Part shown: positions 50,034-59,245 of the stretch, piece by piece | Position numbering within the stretch: position 1 is the first letter of the stretch | Layout: every line of letters starts with the position of its first letter | From: JBBRHQ01 sp963720735 | Lineage (GTDB): Bacteria; Actinomycetota; Thermoleophilia; Solirubrobacterales; 70-9 | DNA length: 64,000 bases | Direction: 5' to 3' | Assembly (NCBI GenBank): GCA_963720735.1 | Contig: CAVRGL010000005.1 | Location: 124,001 to 188,000, forward strand | Notes under the pieces: model-generated | What the model saw: the letters and a program-made list of their open reading frames with translations, nothing else | The model's database searches: none | What the model was told of the DNA's origin: nothing | Made by a program: the position numbers and the translations under genes

Positions 50034-51320
50034 ATGGCTAGGAAGGGACCCCTGAAGCGCAAGCTCCGAACGCTCTCCGAGCGCCAGGCGCAGGAACGCC
50101 GCGACCTCGGCGCCACGGTGCTGCAGATGTACCGGGCGGATGAGCTCAACCCGGCGGCGATCGAGGCGGCGGGCGAGCAGCTGAAGCAGACGGCGGCCGA
50201 GATCGCCGAGACGGAGGGGGCGCTCGGGCTGGACTCCGCCACCGCCGCCGATCAGGCCGAGACTCCCACCGCCGAGAAGGCCGCGGAAGCGGAGCCGGTC
50301 GAGGCGGACGGGGACTCGCCCGCAACCCCGGCTCTCGAGCCCCCGACCGAGGTCCGGCCCACCCCCCCGCCTCCTCCGCCGCCGAAGCCCGAGCCCGAGG
50401 CGGCTACGCCGCCGGAGGCCGTCGAGCCGGAACCTGAGCCGGCGCCCGAAGCCGAGGCGCCTGCGCCACAGCCTCCCCCCGCAAGGGCGCCAGAAGCCGA
50501 CGAGCGTTCCGCGGCGGCGATGATCGCCCTCGAGCGCGACCTCGAGCGGGCGCAGGAGCGCGCCGGCCAGGCGCTCGAGGCGCTGCGGGACCAGCTGGAG
50601 CAGGCGCAGGCGCGCGCCGAGGATGCCGAGGAGCGAGCGCGGCTCCAGCAGGCGGAGAACCGCACCGCCGCGGCCCAGTGGCTGCGGGGCCAGGCCGAGG
50701 CGATGCGACGGGAGGCCGAGCGCCAGGTCCGCGAAGAGCTCGCCGCCTCCACCACTCCGGGCTCGCCACCGGCCGAGCCCGCTGCGACCCGCCCGTCGAA
50801 GTCGAGCGCCGCGGCGGAGGCGGCTCTGGCCGAGATGACCGAACGATCCAACGAGGCGAATGCCCGCGCCCAGGAAGCCGAGCGCAGGCTCTCCGAGACG
50901 ACCGCGGAGGCCGAGGAGCGCGGGCGCCGCGAGGCCGAGCGGCGGCTCTCCAAGGAGCTGCGGGCCCGTGAGGAGGAGCTGCAGCAGGAGCGCCAGGCCA
51001 AGGCCAGGGCTCTGGAGGCGGCGGAGAAGCGGCTCTCCGAGATCGAGGCCCACGTCGCCGAGGCGGAGCGCCGCGCGGCCGCGGCGGAGGGCGCCGAGGC
51101 AGGTGCCGCGGCGCCGTCGCCGGGCCAGAGCGGGCGCAACAACCTCAACCTGGCGACCTTCGACCAGCTGCGTGAGCTCGGCCTCTCCCCCACCCAGGCC
51201 AACCGGGTGATCGCCTACCGGGAGCGGCTCGGCGGCTACAAGGCGGTCGACGACCTCCGCCAGGTGCCGGGGCTGCCCGATGCGCTGGTCGCCGACCTGC
51301 GCGAGAGACTGGAGACCTAG
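50034..51320 (+). CDS. Coiled-coil protein with C-terminal helix-hairpin-helix domain
   Basis: A 428-residue soluble protein in four parts. A basic helical N-terminus (1-60) is followed by an Ala/Pro/Glu-rich linker with PPPPPP (about 75-155) and a long Ala/Glu/Arg coiled coil (about 158-355). The C-terminus (about 365-428) is a ComEA-like helix-hairpin-helix: NNLNLATFDQLRELGLSP ... IAYRERLGGYKAVDDL ... VPGLPDALVADLRERL. Such domains bind DNA non-specifically or mediate protein contacts. No signal peptide. The next gene starts within its stop (TAGTG). Function unknown. Confidence 0.8.
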   Translation: MARKGPLKRKLRTLSERQAQERRDLGATVLQMYRADELNPAAIEAAGEQLKQTAAEIAETEGALGLDSATAADQAETPTAEKAAEAEPVEADGDSPATPALEPPTEVRPTPPPPPPPKPEPEAATPPEAVEPEPEPAPEAEAPAPQPPPARAPEADERSAAAMIALERDLERAQERAGQALEALRDQLEQAQARAEDAEERARLQQAENRTAAAQWLRGQAEAMRREAERQVREELAASTTPGSPPAEPAATRPSKSSAAAEAALAEMTERSNEANARAQEAERRLSETTAEAEERGRREAERRLSKELRAREEELQQERQAKARALEAAEKRLSEIEAHVAEAERRAAAAEGAEAGAAAPSPGQSGRNNLNLATFDQLRELGLSPTQANRVIAYRERLGGYKAVDDLRQVPGLPDALVADLRERLET

Positions 51321-51658
51321 TGGGCCTGTTCAGCCGCGACAAGGAGAAGCAGAGCTCGCGGGAGCGCAGCGAGCTCCGCAGCCACCTGCGCGAGCTGGGC
51401 GAGCTGCGCGAAGAAAAGCTGCGCGAGCTGGGCGAGGTCGCGGCGGGGATGCAGGCCGCCGGGAAGATCGACCGCGCCGGGCTCTGGGAGAAGGCGGCCG
51501 AGGCGGCGTCAGTCGAGGACGAGGCCGAGCTGGTGCACCGCGGGCTGAAGGAGAAGCTGACGCTCGGCCAGCTCGAGCAGCTGGCCCGTGGCGAGGCGAC
51601 CGGCGCGAAGGAGGCGGCCGGTCCGCAGAGGTCAGACGAGGCTCCAGCGGCTTCCTAG
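51320..51658 (+). CDS. Helical protein of unknown function (112 aa)
   Basis: A charged, all-helical protein with repeats of RELGELREEKLRELGEV and a disordered Ala/Pro tail. GTG 51320 shares one base with the preceding stop, so it is coupled to the coiled-coil/HhH gene and may be its partner. Its 3' end overlaps the convergent HDAC gene by 27 bp. No family recognised. Confidence 0.65.
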   Translation: MGLFSRDKEKQSSRERSELRSHLRELGELREEKLRELGEVAAGMQAAGKIDRAGLWEKAAEAASVEDEAELVHRGLKEKLTLGQLEQLARGEATGAKEAAGPQRSDEAPAAS

Positions 51659-52636
51659 GGAGCGGCGCTGGACCTCGGCCGCCTCGGCGGGGGCGTTTCG
51701 CGGGGCGAGCGAGGCATCGGTGAAGCCACGCAGGGTCGCGCTGACCGAGGCCGCCAAGGCCCCCGGTGCGTAGCCGCCCTCGAGGCAGACGAGGACCCCG
51801 ACCCCCAGCTCGGCCGCGAGGTCGCGGACCGTCGCCGACATCTCCGCGTAGGCGGACTCGTCGAGCATGCATTCGGCCAGCGGATCGTCGCGGTGCGCGT
51901 CATAGCCGGCCGAGATCGCCAGCATGTCCGGCCGGTAGTCGCGGGCGATCGGCGCCAGCACCGTCTGCACGATCGCCAGGAACTCGTCGGGCCCGGCGCC
52001 CGGAGGGACCGGGCAGTTGACCGTATAGCCCTCGCCGGGGCCGGAGCCGGTCTCGTACGGGTCGCCGGTCCCGGGATAGAGGGGGCTCTGATGGATGCTC
52101 GCGAATAGCACCTGATCGGAGTCGTAGAAGACCTCCTGGGTGCCGTTGCCGTGATGGACGTCCCAGTCGATCACCATCACCCGCTCGGCCCCGCACTCGG
52201 CCAGGGCGTGCGCGGCGGCGATCGCGACGTTGTTGAAGAGGCAGAATCCCATCGCCCTGCGGCGCTCCGCGTGGTGTCCGGGGGGCCGGGTCCCGCAGAA
52301 GGCGAAGCGCTGCTCGCCGGCGAGCAGCCGCGCGGCGGCGTCGGCGGCCGCGCCCGCGGCGCGCAGCGCCGCCTCGTAGGAGGCGGGGCTGACGATCGTG
52401 TCGAGGTCGATGTTCCCGCCGCCTCGGTCCGAGAGGTCCCGGATCGCCTCGATATGGGAGCTCGGATGGACCCGCTCGACCTGACCGAGGCTCGCCGCCG
52501 GCGCCTCGACGAGCTCGAGGCCGTGCCAGCCCTCGGCCTCCAGCAGGGCCTCGATCGCCCTGATCCGCCCGGCGTTCTCGGGGTGCGCGCCGGTGTCGTG
52601 CTCGAGCGAGAGGGGGTGGCGGTAATAGAGAGGCAT
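51632..52636 (-). CDS. Histone deacetylase-family (AcuC/HdaH-like) deacetylase
   Basis: A 334-residue arginase-fold zinc deacetylase. RPPGHHAERRRAMGFCLFNN (catalytic His pair), DWDVHHGNGTQEVFY (zinc Asp and His), SAGYDAHRDDPL (zinc Asp) and the transition-state Tyr in EGGYAPGAL are all intact. Bacterial members act on acetylated enzymes, polyamines or acetoin-related substrates. ATG 52636 begins MPLYYRHPLSLEHDTG, the family start. Divergent from nadB with 24 bp between. Confidence 0.93.
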   Translation of the reverse strand: MPLYYRHPLSLEHDTGAHPENAGRIRAIEALLEAEGWHGLELVEAPAASLGQVERVHPSSHIEAIRDLSDRGGGNIDLDTIVSPASYEAALRAAGAAADAAARLLAGEQRFAFCGTRPPGHHAERRRAMGFCLFNNVAIAAAHALAECGAERVMVIDWDVHHGNGTQEVFYDSDQVLFASIHQSPLYPGTGDPYETGSGPGEGYTVNCPVPPGAGPDEFLAIVQTVLAPIARDYRPDMLAISAGYDAHRDDPLAECMLDESAYAEMSATVRDLAAELGVGVLVCLEGGYAPGALAASVSATLRGFTDASLAPRNAPAEAAEVQRRSLGSRWSLV

Positions 52637-52660
52637 CGCCAGATACCGTAACCGCCTTAC

Positions 52661-54118
52661 TTGGCCGCGGCCCCGGACCACATCGCCCGTTTCGACGTCG
52701 CCGTGGTCGGCGCCGGCGCCGCCGGGCTGTGGACCGCCCTCTGCGCGGCCGAGGCGGGCGGGTCGGTCTGCCTGGTCTCGCGAAAGCCGCTCGCCGAGAG
52801 CGCCAGCTTCTGGGCCCAGGGCGGGCTGGCAGCGGTGCTCGAGCCTGGGGACAGCGCCGAGCGGCACGCGGCCGACACGATCGCCGCCGGCCGCGGCCTC
52901 TGCCGGCCCTCGGCGGTCGAGGTGCTGGTCGCCGAGGCCCCGGCCCTGGTCGCCGAGCTGCGCTCGCGCGGGGTCCGCTTCGACCTCGACTCCGGAGGCG
53001 AGCCGGCCCTCGGCCTCGAGGGAGGCCACACCCGCCGCCGCATCGTCCACGCCGGGGGCAGCGAGACCGGCCGCGAGCTGACCGCGAGGCTGGCCGGGAT
53101 GGTCGCCGCCGAGCCCCGGATCGAGGTCCGCGAGGAGACCTCAGCGCTGGCCCTGCGCAGCGACGGCCGGCGCTGCGCGGGAGTGATCACCGACGCGGGA
53201 GAGATCGCCGGCGCGGCAACGGTGGTGGCCACCGGCGGCGCCGCAGCCCTGTGGAGCCGCACCACCAACCCCTGGGGCGCGATCGGGGCCGGCCCGGTCC
53301 TGGCCGGCGCCGCAGGGGCAGATCTCGCCGACCTCGAGTTCTGCCAGTTCCACCCCACCGCGCTGGCGATGCCGGGCACCCCCTTCGACGGCCGGCTGAT
53401 CACCGAGGCGGTGCGTGGCGAGGGCGCGACCCTTCTGGACGCATCCGGAGAGCGCTTCACCGCCGAGCTCGAGCCGCGCGACGCGGTCACGGCTGACATC
53501 CTCGAGCGGATGCGGGCCGAGGGCTCCGACCACGTCTTCCTCGATATGCGCGCCGTGGATCCCGGCCGCTTTCCCAACGTCTTCGCCTCTCTCCGCGAGG
53601 TCGGGCTGGACCCGGAGCGCGAGCCCGTCCCGGTCGCCCCGGCTGCCCACTACGTGATGGGTGGCATCGCGGTCGATCTCGAAGGGCGCTCCTCGGTCGC
53701 GGCGCTCTATGCGGTCGGCGAGTGCAGCTGCACCGGTCTGCACGGCGCCAACCGGCTCGCCTCGAACTCGCTCAGCGAGTGCTTCGTGTTCGGGAGGCGG
53801 GCCGCCCTCGCGGCGCTTGGCGAGCCCGCCCAGCCTGACCCCGGCGAGGAGCCGGGATGGCGCTTCGATCCCCCGACCGAGCAGACGCGCGAGTCGGTCT
53901 GGCGGCTGGCCGGCCCCCTGCGCCGCCCCGAGGAGCTGGCCGAGCTGCTCGACGACCCCTATCCGCTGGCCGCCGCGATCGCCGGATGCGCCCTCGAGCG
54001 GCGCGAGTCGCGGGGCGGGCATCGCCGCGTCGATTTCCCCGATACCGATCCCTCCCTCGACGGCACCCACTTCGTCCTCGGAGCTGACGGCAAGCTCCGG
54101 GCCGAGACCTGGCTCTGA
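52661..54118 (+). CDS. nadB: L-aspartate oxidase
   Basis: A flavoenzyme oxidising L-aspartate to iminoaspartate for NAD synthesis. 485 residues: FAD-binding VVGAGAAGLW near 15-24, SFWAQGGLAAVL near 47, EFCQFHPTAL near 227, RLITEAVRGEGATL and GLHGANRLASNSLSECFVFG near 360. TTG 52661 is the only fitting start. Unusually nadA and nadC are not next to it; instead it runs into hyuA with a 2-bp gap. Another member of the fumarate reductase/NadB family is possible but less likely. Confidence 0.88.
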   Translation: MAAAPDHIARFDVAVVGAGAAGLWTALCAAEAGGSVCLVSRKPLAESASFWAQGGLAAVLEPGDSAERHAADTIAAGRGLCRPSAVEVLVAEAPALVAELRSRGVRFDLDSGGEPALGLEGGHTRRRIVHAGGSETGRELTARLAGMVAAEPRIEVREETSALALRSDGRRCAGVITDAGEIAGAATVVATGGAAALWSRTTNPWGAIGAGPVLAGAAGADLADLEFCQFHPTALAMPGTPFDGRLITEAVRGEGATLLDASGERFTAELEPRDAVTADILERMRAEGSDHVFLDMRAVDPGRFPNVFASLREVGLDPEREPVPVAPAAHYVMGGIAVDLEGRSSVAALYAVGECSCTGLHGANRLASNSLSECFVFGRRAALAALGEPAQPDPGEEPGWRFDPPTEQTRESVWRLAGPLRRPEELAELLDDPYPLAAAIAGCALERRESRGGHRRVDFPDTDPSLDGTHFVLGADGKLRAETWL

Positions 54119-54120
54119 GC

Positions 54121-56100
54121 ATGCTGCTCGGAGTCGACGTCGGCGGGACGTTCACCGACGCGGTGCTGATCGACGGCGAGCGCATCCACACCGCCAAGGT
54201 GCCGAGCACGCCGTCGGACCAGTCGGTCGGGGTGATGGAGTCGGTGGGCGAGGTGCTGGACCGCGCGGGCGCGGATGCCGGCGCGGTCGAGACCTTCTCC
54301 CACGGGATGACGGTCGGCACCAACGCGCTGCTCGAGCAGCGGGGCGCCCGCACCGCACTGGTGGCGAACGCCGGCTTCGGCGACCTGCTCGAGATCGGCC
54401 GCCAGGACCGCCCCGAGCTCTACCGGCTGTGCGCACCGAAGCCGACGCCCCTGGTCGAGCCCGGGATGCGCTTCGAGGTCCCCGGGCGGATCGGGCCCAC
54501 CGGGGAGCTGGAGCCGCAGGACGAGGCGGAGATCGAGCGGGTCGTCGCCGACGTCGCCGAGGCGAAGCCAGACTCGGTGGCAATCTGCCTGCTCTTCTCC
54601 TACCTCGACCCCAGCCATGAGGAACGCCTCGCCGCGGCCCTGCGGGAGGCGACCCCCGGGACGCACGTCTCGACCTCCAGCGGTGTGCTGCCGCGATTTC
54701 GCGAATTCGAGCGTTGCTCGACCACGGTGATCGACGCCTACCTCTCCCCGCTTCTCGACCGCTACCTGACGGCGCTCGCCGACGCAGCCGCCGAGGGCGG
54801 GCTGCCGGCGCCGCTGGTCATGCAGTCCTCCGGCGGCGTCGCCCCGGCCGGCGAGGCCGCCCGCGCCGGCGCCTGGAGCGTCCTCTCGGGCCCCGCCGGC
54901 GGGGCGGTCGGGGCCGGCCTGCTGGCGAGGATCTCGGGCGAGGGCGACGCGCTCGGCTTCGACATGGGAGGCACCTCCTGCGACGTCTGCGTGATCGACG
55001 AGGGCCAGGTCCGCCGCACCGATGCCCGCCGGCTCGCCGGCCGGGTGATCCAGCTGCCGATGGTCGATGTCCACACCGTCGGGGCCGGCGGTGGGTCGAT
55101 CGGTTGGCGCGACCCCGGCGGCGCCCTGCGGGTCGGCCCCCGCTCTGCCGGCGCCGACCCCGGGCCGGCCTGTTACGCGAGGGGCGGCGATCAGCCGACG
55201 GTGACCGACGCAAACCTCACCCTCGGCTACCTGGCCGCCGACTCGCGACTGGCCGGCGACGTCGCTCTCGACGCCGGCGCCGCGGAGGCGGCGCTCTCGC
55301 AGCTCGGCGAGGCGCTCGGCCTCTCGGCGCTCGAGTGCGCCGAGGGCATCGTCCGTGTCGCAAACCAGGAGATGATCCGGGCGCTGCGGGTGGTCACTGT
55401 GGAGCGGGGTGTCGATCCGCGCAACTACGCGCTGCTGCCCTTCGGGGGAGCGGGGCCGATGCACGCGGTGGCGATCGCCGAGGAGCTGGAGATCGACCGG
55501 GTGCTCTGCCCCCGCGCCGGAGGGGTGCTCTCCGCGCTCGGGCTCTGCGCCTCGGAGCGGCGCCGGGACACCGCAAGGACGGTGATGCTGAGCGGGGAGG
55601 AGCTCACCTCCGAGCGGGTGGCCGACGCGGCACGCGAGCTGATCTCCTCGCAGGGCCGCGGCCTCGAGGGGGCCGAGCCCAGGGTCTCCTACGAGCTCCG
55701 CTACCGCGGCCAGGCGTTCGAGCTCGCGGTGCCCGGCCCGCCCCGCCCCGACCCGGCGGACCTGCGCGAGCGCTTCGAGGCCGCGCACGAGCAGAGATAC
55801 GGCTACCGCGACCCGCAGGGCGCGGTCGAGCTGGTCGACGTCCGCCTGGCGATGGTCGAGCCGGGGCCGGAGCCGAGACCGGTGGCGGCGGACCCGGAGG
55901 CCGGGCTCGAGCGAGGGGCGCGCAGGGCGCGCTTCGGCGGCGAGTGGGTGGAGGCGCGGGTGCTGCGCGGCGAGCCGCCCGCGGGAACCGCGGCGGAGGG
56001 CCCCGCGATATTCGAGCTTCCCGATACGACCTTCGTGCTCCCGGCGGGGTGGGCCGCCGTGATCGATCGCGCCGGGACGATCGTCGCCGCCCGCCTATGA
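54121..56100 (+). CDS. hyuA: Hydantoinase/oxoprolinase subunit A
   Basis: An ATP-dependent amidohydrolase subunit, 659 residues, of the actin-like ATPase fold. LLGVDVGGTFTDAVLIDG (phosphate 1) opens the protein; HGMTVGTNALLEQRGA near 61, SGPAGGAVGAGLLA near 258 and GFDMGGTSCDVCVID near 280 follow. A RYGYRDP segment lies near the C-terminus. It acts with HyuB on cyclic amides such as hydantoins or 5-oxoproline. Its stop overlaps the hyuB ATG (ATGA). Confidence 0.94.
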   Translation: MLLGVDVGGTFTDAVLIDGERIHTAKVPSTPSDQSVGVMESVGEVLDRAGADAGAVETFSHGMTVGTNALLEQRGARTALVANAGFGDLLEIGRQDRPELYRLCAPKPTPLVEPGMRFEVPGRIGPTGELEPQDEAEIERVVADVAEAKPDSVAICLLFSYLDPSHEERLAAALREATPGTHVSTSSGVLPRFREFERCSTTVIDAYLSPLLDRYLTALADAAAEGGLPAPLVMQSSGGVAPAGEAARAGAWSVLSGPAGGAVGAGLLARISGEGDALGFDMGGTSCDVCVIDEGQVRRTDARRLAGRVIQLPMVDVHTVGAGGGSIGWRDPGGALRVGPRSAGADPGPACYARGGDQPTVTDANLTLGYLAADSRLAGDVALDAGAAEAALSQLGEALGLSALECAEGIVRVANQEMIRALRVVTVERGVDPRNYALLPFGGAGPMHAVAIAEELEIDRVLCPRAGGVLSALGLCASERRRDTARTVMLSGEELTSERVADAARELISSQGRGLEGAEPRVSYELRYRGQAFELAVPGPPRPDPADLRERFEAAHEQRYGYRDPQGAVELVDVRLAMVEPGPEPRPVAADPEAGLERGARRARFGGEWVEARVLRGEPPAGTAAEGPAIFELPDTTFVLPAGWAAVIDRAGTIVAARL

Positions 56101-57617
56101 GCCTAGACCCGATCACCCTGCAGGTGCTGATCGGCTCACTGCACGCCGCCTGCGAGGAGATGGGAGCGGTGCTGATCCGGGCATCCCACTCCGCCAACAT
56201 CAAGGAGCGGCGCGACTGCTCCACGGCGCTCTTCGATGCCGCCGGGGAGATGATCATGCAGGCGGAGCACATTCCGGTCCACCTCGGCTCGATGCCCGAG
56301 GCGGTGGGCGCGGTGATCGGTCTCGACCAGAGCCCCGGCGCCTCCTGGATCCTCAACGACCCCTACCGGGGCGGCACTCACCTGCCCGACATCACCCTGA
56401 TCGCCCCGGTCTTCGCCGGGTCGCGGCTGCTCGGCTTCGCCGCCGCCCGGGCCCATCACGCCGATGTCGGCGGGCCGACTCCGGGCGGCATGCCGGCAGC
56501 CTCGACCGAGCTCTCCGAGGAGGGGGTGGTGATCCCCCCCACCCCCGCGGACGAGGAGACGCTGGCGGAGCTCGCCGCGCAGATGAGAGACCCCGGCCAG
56601 CGGCTCGCCGACCTGCGGGCGCAGCGCGCGGCAAACCGGGTCGGGGAGACGCGGTTGGCGGAGCTGGCCGAGAAGCTCGGGTTGGAGACACTCGAGGAGG
56701 GGATGACCGAGATCCTCGCCTACTCCGAGCGTCGCACTCGCGCCGCCCTGGACGAGCTTCCCGATGGCACCTACGAGGCCGAGGACGTGCTCGAGGACGA
56801 CGCCCGCGGCGAGCCCAGGGACCTCTCGCTGAAGCTGCGGGCGACGATCAGCGGCGAGCAGCTGCGGCTCGACTTCGCCGGCACCGATGCGCAGAGCGCC
56901 GGGAACCTCAACTGCCCGCTCTCGGTGACGAGGTCAGCCGCGCTCTTCGCGGTGCGGGTCCTCACCGATCCCGACGCGCCGCCCTCGGCCGGCGCATACC
57001 GGCCGGTCGAGATCGACGCCCCCGAGGGCTGCCTGCTGAACGCGCGGCCACCCGCCGCGGTCGCCGCCGGCAACGTCGAGACCTCGAGCCGGGTCGCCGA
57101 CCTGGTGCTGGCGGCGCTCGGCGAGGCGCGCGGCGGCCCGGCGCAGGGCCAGGGCACGATGAACAACCTCACCCTCTCGGCGGACGACTTCACCTACTAC
57201 GAGACCATGGGCGGCGGCCAGGGCGGCTGCCCGGACGCCCGCGGGCCGAGCGCGATCCACGTGGCGATGTCGAACACGCTCAACACGCCGGTCGAGGCGC
57301 TCGAGTCCGAGTTCCCGCTGCGGGTCCGCGAGCTCGGCCTTCGCCACGGCAGCGGCGGGGACGGCGAGCACCCGGGCGGCGAGGGAATCGTCCGCGAGAT
57401 CGAGGCGCTCGAGCCCGTGCGCCTGACGCTGATCACCGAGCGGCGCCGCCACCCGCCCCGCGGACGCCGCGGCGGGGGCGACGGAAGCCCCGGGCGTAAT
57501 CTTCTCAACGGACGGGAGCTGCCCTCCAAGTGCGAGGCCGACCTCGCACCCGGCGACCGGCTGCGGATCGAGACACCCGGCGGAGGCGGCTGGGGCCGCG
57601 AAGAGGCGAAAGACTGA
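56097..57617 (+). CDS. hyuB: Hydantoinase/oxoprolinase subunit B
   Basis: Partner of HyuA, 506 residues. It starts LDPITLQVLIGSLHAACEEMG and has SANIKERRDCSTALFDA, ILNDPYRGGTHLPDITL near 83, GGGQGGCPDARGPS near 370 and the tail IETPGGGGWG. All family motifs are present. The order nadB-hyuA-hyuB-hydrolase on one transcript suggests breakdown of an imide or lactam. The substrate cannot be read from sequence. Confidence 0.94.
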   Translation: MSLDPITLQVLIGSLHAACEEMGAVLIRASHSANIKERRDCSTALFDAAGEMIMQAEHIPVHLGSMPEAVGAVIGLDQSPGASWILNDPYRGGTHLPDITLIAPVFAGSRLLGFAAARAHHADVGGPTPGGMPAASTELSEEGVVIPPTPADEETLAELAAQMRDPGQRLADLRAQRAANRVGETRLAELAEKLGLETLEEGMTEILAYSERRTRAALDELPDGTYEAEDVLEDDARGEPRDLSLKLRATISGEQLRLDFAGTDAQSAGNLNCPLSVTRSAALFAVRVLTDPDAPPSAGAYRPVEIDAPEGCLLNARPPAAVAAGNVETSSRVADLVLAALGEARGGPAQGQGTMNNLTLSADDFTYYETMGGGQGGCPDARGPSAIHVAMSNTLNTPVEALESEFPLRVRELGLRHGSGGDGEHPGGEGIVREIEALEPVRLTLITERRRHPPRGRRGGGDGSPGRNLLNGRELPSKCEADLAPGDRLRIETPGGGGWGREEAKD

Positions 57618-58411
57618 TGGCGGAGCGGATCGAGACAAACGGCGTCACCCTGGCTTACGAGGACACCGGCGGCGAGGGGCCCGTGGTCCTCTTCACACAC
57701 GGTCTCGGCGGCTCGGCAAATGCATGGCTTGCCCAGCTCGAGGCGTGCCGCGAGCGGGGATGGCGCGGCGTCGCCCACGACCAGCGCGGTGCCGGACGCT
57801 CCGAGAAGCCTGCCGGCCCCTACTCGGTCGAGACCTGGGCCGAGGACCTGGTCGGGGTTCTCGACGGCCTCGGGATCGAACGCGCGGCCCTGGTCGGACA
57901 CTCGGTCGGGTGCATGGTCTCCCAGCGGGCCGCAGTCGAGCTCGGGCGGAGGGCCCGGGCTCTCGCGGTCTGCGGCGGCGCGCTCGCCTGGCGTCCGGAG
58001 GCGGCGCCGGTGTTCGAGGAGCGCGTCCGCCAGGCCCGGGCCGGGCGCATGGATGAGATCGCCGAGCTGGTCGCGAGAACAGGGCTCTCGGAGCACTGCA
58101 GGGCCGAGGACCCGCGCCTTCTCGGTCTGATGCGGGAGATGATCGTCTCCAACGACCCCAGCGCCTACGCGGAATGCTCCGCGGCGACCGCGGTGGCGAC
58201 GATGGGGGGCACGGAGCGGGTGACATGCCCGATTCTGGCCTTCTGCGGATCCGAGGACCCGGTGACACCGCCGGCCGCTGCGGCGGCTATCGCGGATGCG
58301 GCTACCGACGGCCATACCGGGGTGGTCGAGGGCGCAGCGCATTGGTGCCAAATCGAGGATCCCGACGCCACCAACGAGGTCCTGTTCGGCTTCCTCGATA
58401 CCCTTGGCTGA
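57617..58411 (+). CDS. Alpha/beta hydrolase
   Basis: A 264-residue serine hydrolase. FTHGLGGSANAW gives the oxyanion hole, GHSVG (Ser near 100) the nucleophile, GSEDP the Asp and EGAAHW the His, so the triad is complete. It resembles enol-lactone hydrolases and related esterases. The ATG shares a base with the hyuB stop (TGATG), so it is in the hydantoinase operon and may act on the ring-opened product. Confidence 0.9.
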   Translation: MAERIETNGVTLAYEDTGGEGPVVLFTHGLGGSANAWLAQLEACRERGWRGVAHDQRGAGRSEKPAGPYSVETWAEDLVGVLDGLGIERAALVGHSVGCMVSQRAAVELGRRARALAVCGGALAWRPEAAPVFEERVRQARAGRMDEIAELVARTGLSEHCRAEDPRLLGLMREMIVSNDPSAYAECSAATAVATMGGTERVTCPILAFCGSEDPVTPPAAAAAIADAATDGHTGVVEGAAHWCQIEDPDATNEVLFGFLDTLG

Positions 58412-58490
58412 GCGGCCAATTTCCCACTGGGAAGCGGTTCAAGGTACTTACAGCTAAGTCATTGGTGAGCTTGTAACAGTTTTCACTTAT

Positions 58491-58519
58491 TTGGCGATCG
58501 GCAGAGTCTCGTCTACAAT
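58491..58519 (+). promoter_or_regulatory. Sigma-70-type promoter before DUF1802 gene
   Basis: TTGGCG (58491-58496) and TACAAT (58514-58519) are separated by exactly 17 bp. They lie in an unusually AT-rich patch (58440-58520) within a 200-bp gap. The start of transcription would be about 58526, giving an ~86-nt leader. This is the best -35/-10 pair in the window. Confidence 0.75.
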
Positions 58520-58611
58520 CCGGCGCCTCGACGGGCGGTTCCAGCGGTCGCACAGGCCTCTCCACCGCCCCCCTCCAGCCCGTACATCGACCTGAACAGG
58601 TAAGACCACCA

Positions 58612-59241
58612 ATGCCGATCGCTTTCAAGGAATGGGCCGTCACGGTGCGTGCGCTCGCCGAGGGCGAGCAACTGGTAACGCTCCGCAAGGGCGGCATCCG
58701 CGAGGAGAACAAGCACTTCGAGCTCGAGCACGAGCGCTTCTTCCTCTACCCCACCTTCGACCACCAGCGGAACGACCTGGTCCGCGAGTCCCACCACCCC
58801 GAGCTGCGGCGCGCCCTCGAGGAGGGCGTCTGGCCGGACGAGGAGCCGCCGCCGAGGGCGCTGATCCAGGACGGGGGCATCCCCCAGCCCGACCGGGTCC
58901 GGATCCGGGCCTGGGCGGAGGTCACGGATCACTTCACGGTCACCGAGCGCCGCATCGTCGACGGCCTCTCCCCCTTCTACATCTGGACCCCCGACTACGC
59001 CGAGAAGCGGCTCAACTGGAAGCGCCGCCATCCGCTGCACGTCCTGCTGCTGCGGGTGCACCGGATCCCGCGACCCGTGACCGTCCGGGTGCGCGACGAG
59101 TACCACGGCTGCCGCTCCTGGGTGGAGATCGACCGCGACCTGCCGTTCGAGGGCACCCCCGTGATGGCCGATGAGGAGTTCGATCGCGCCCGCGAGGAGA
59201 TCGAGGCCCTCTGCGCCGACGCCGAGCCGGCGTTCGCCTGA
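58612..59241 (+). CDS. DUF1802 family protein
   Basis: A 209-residue cytosolic protein. It begins FKEWAVTVRALAEGEQLVTLRKGGIREE and has FFLYPTFDHQ and SPFYIWTPDYAEKRLNWK, the hallmarks of DUF1802. The family is uncharacterised and widespread in cyanobacteria and actinobacteria. ATG 58612 lies after CAGGTAAG. A sigma-70-like promoter precedes it and two unknown genes follow, so it probably heads a small operon. Confidence 0.8.
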   Translation: MPIAFKEWAVTVRALAEGEQLVTLRKGGIREENKHFELEHERFFLYPTFDHQRNDLVRESHHPELRRALEEGVWPDEEPPPRALIQDGGIPQPDRVRIRAWAEVTDHFTVTERRIVDGLSPFYIWTPDYAEKRLNWKRRHPLHVLLLRVHRIPRPVTVRVRDEYHGCRSWVEIDRDLPFEGTPVMADEEFDRAREEIEALCADAEPAFA

Positions 59242-59245
59242 CCGG

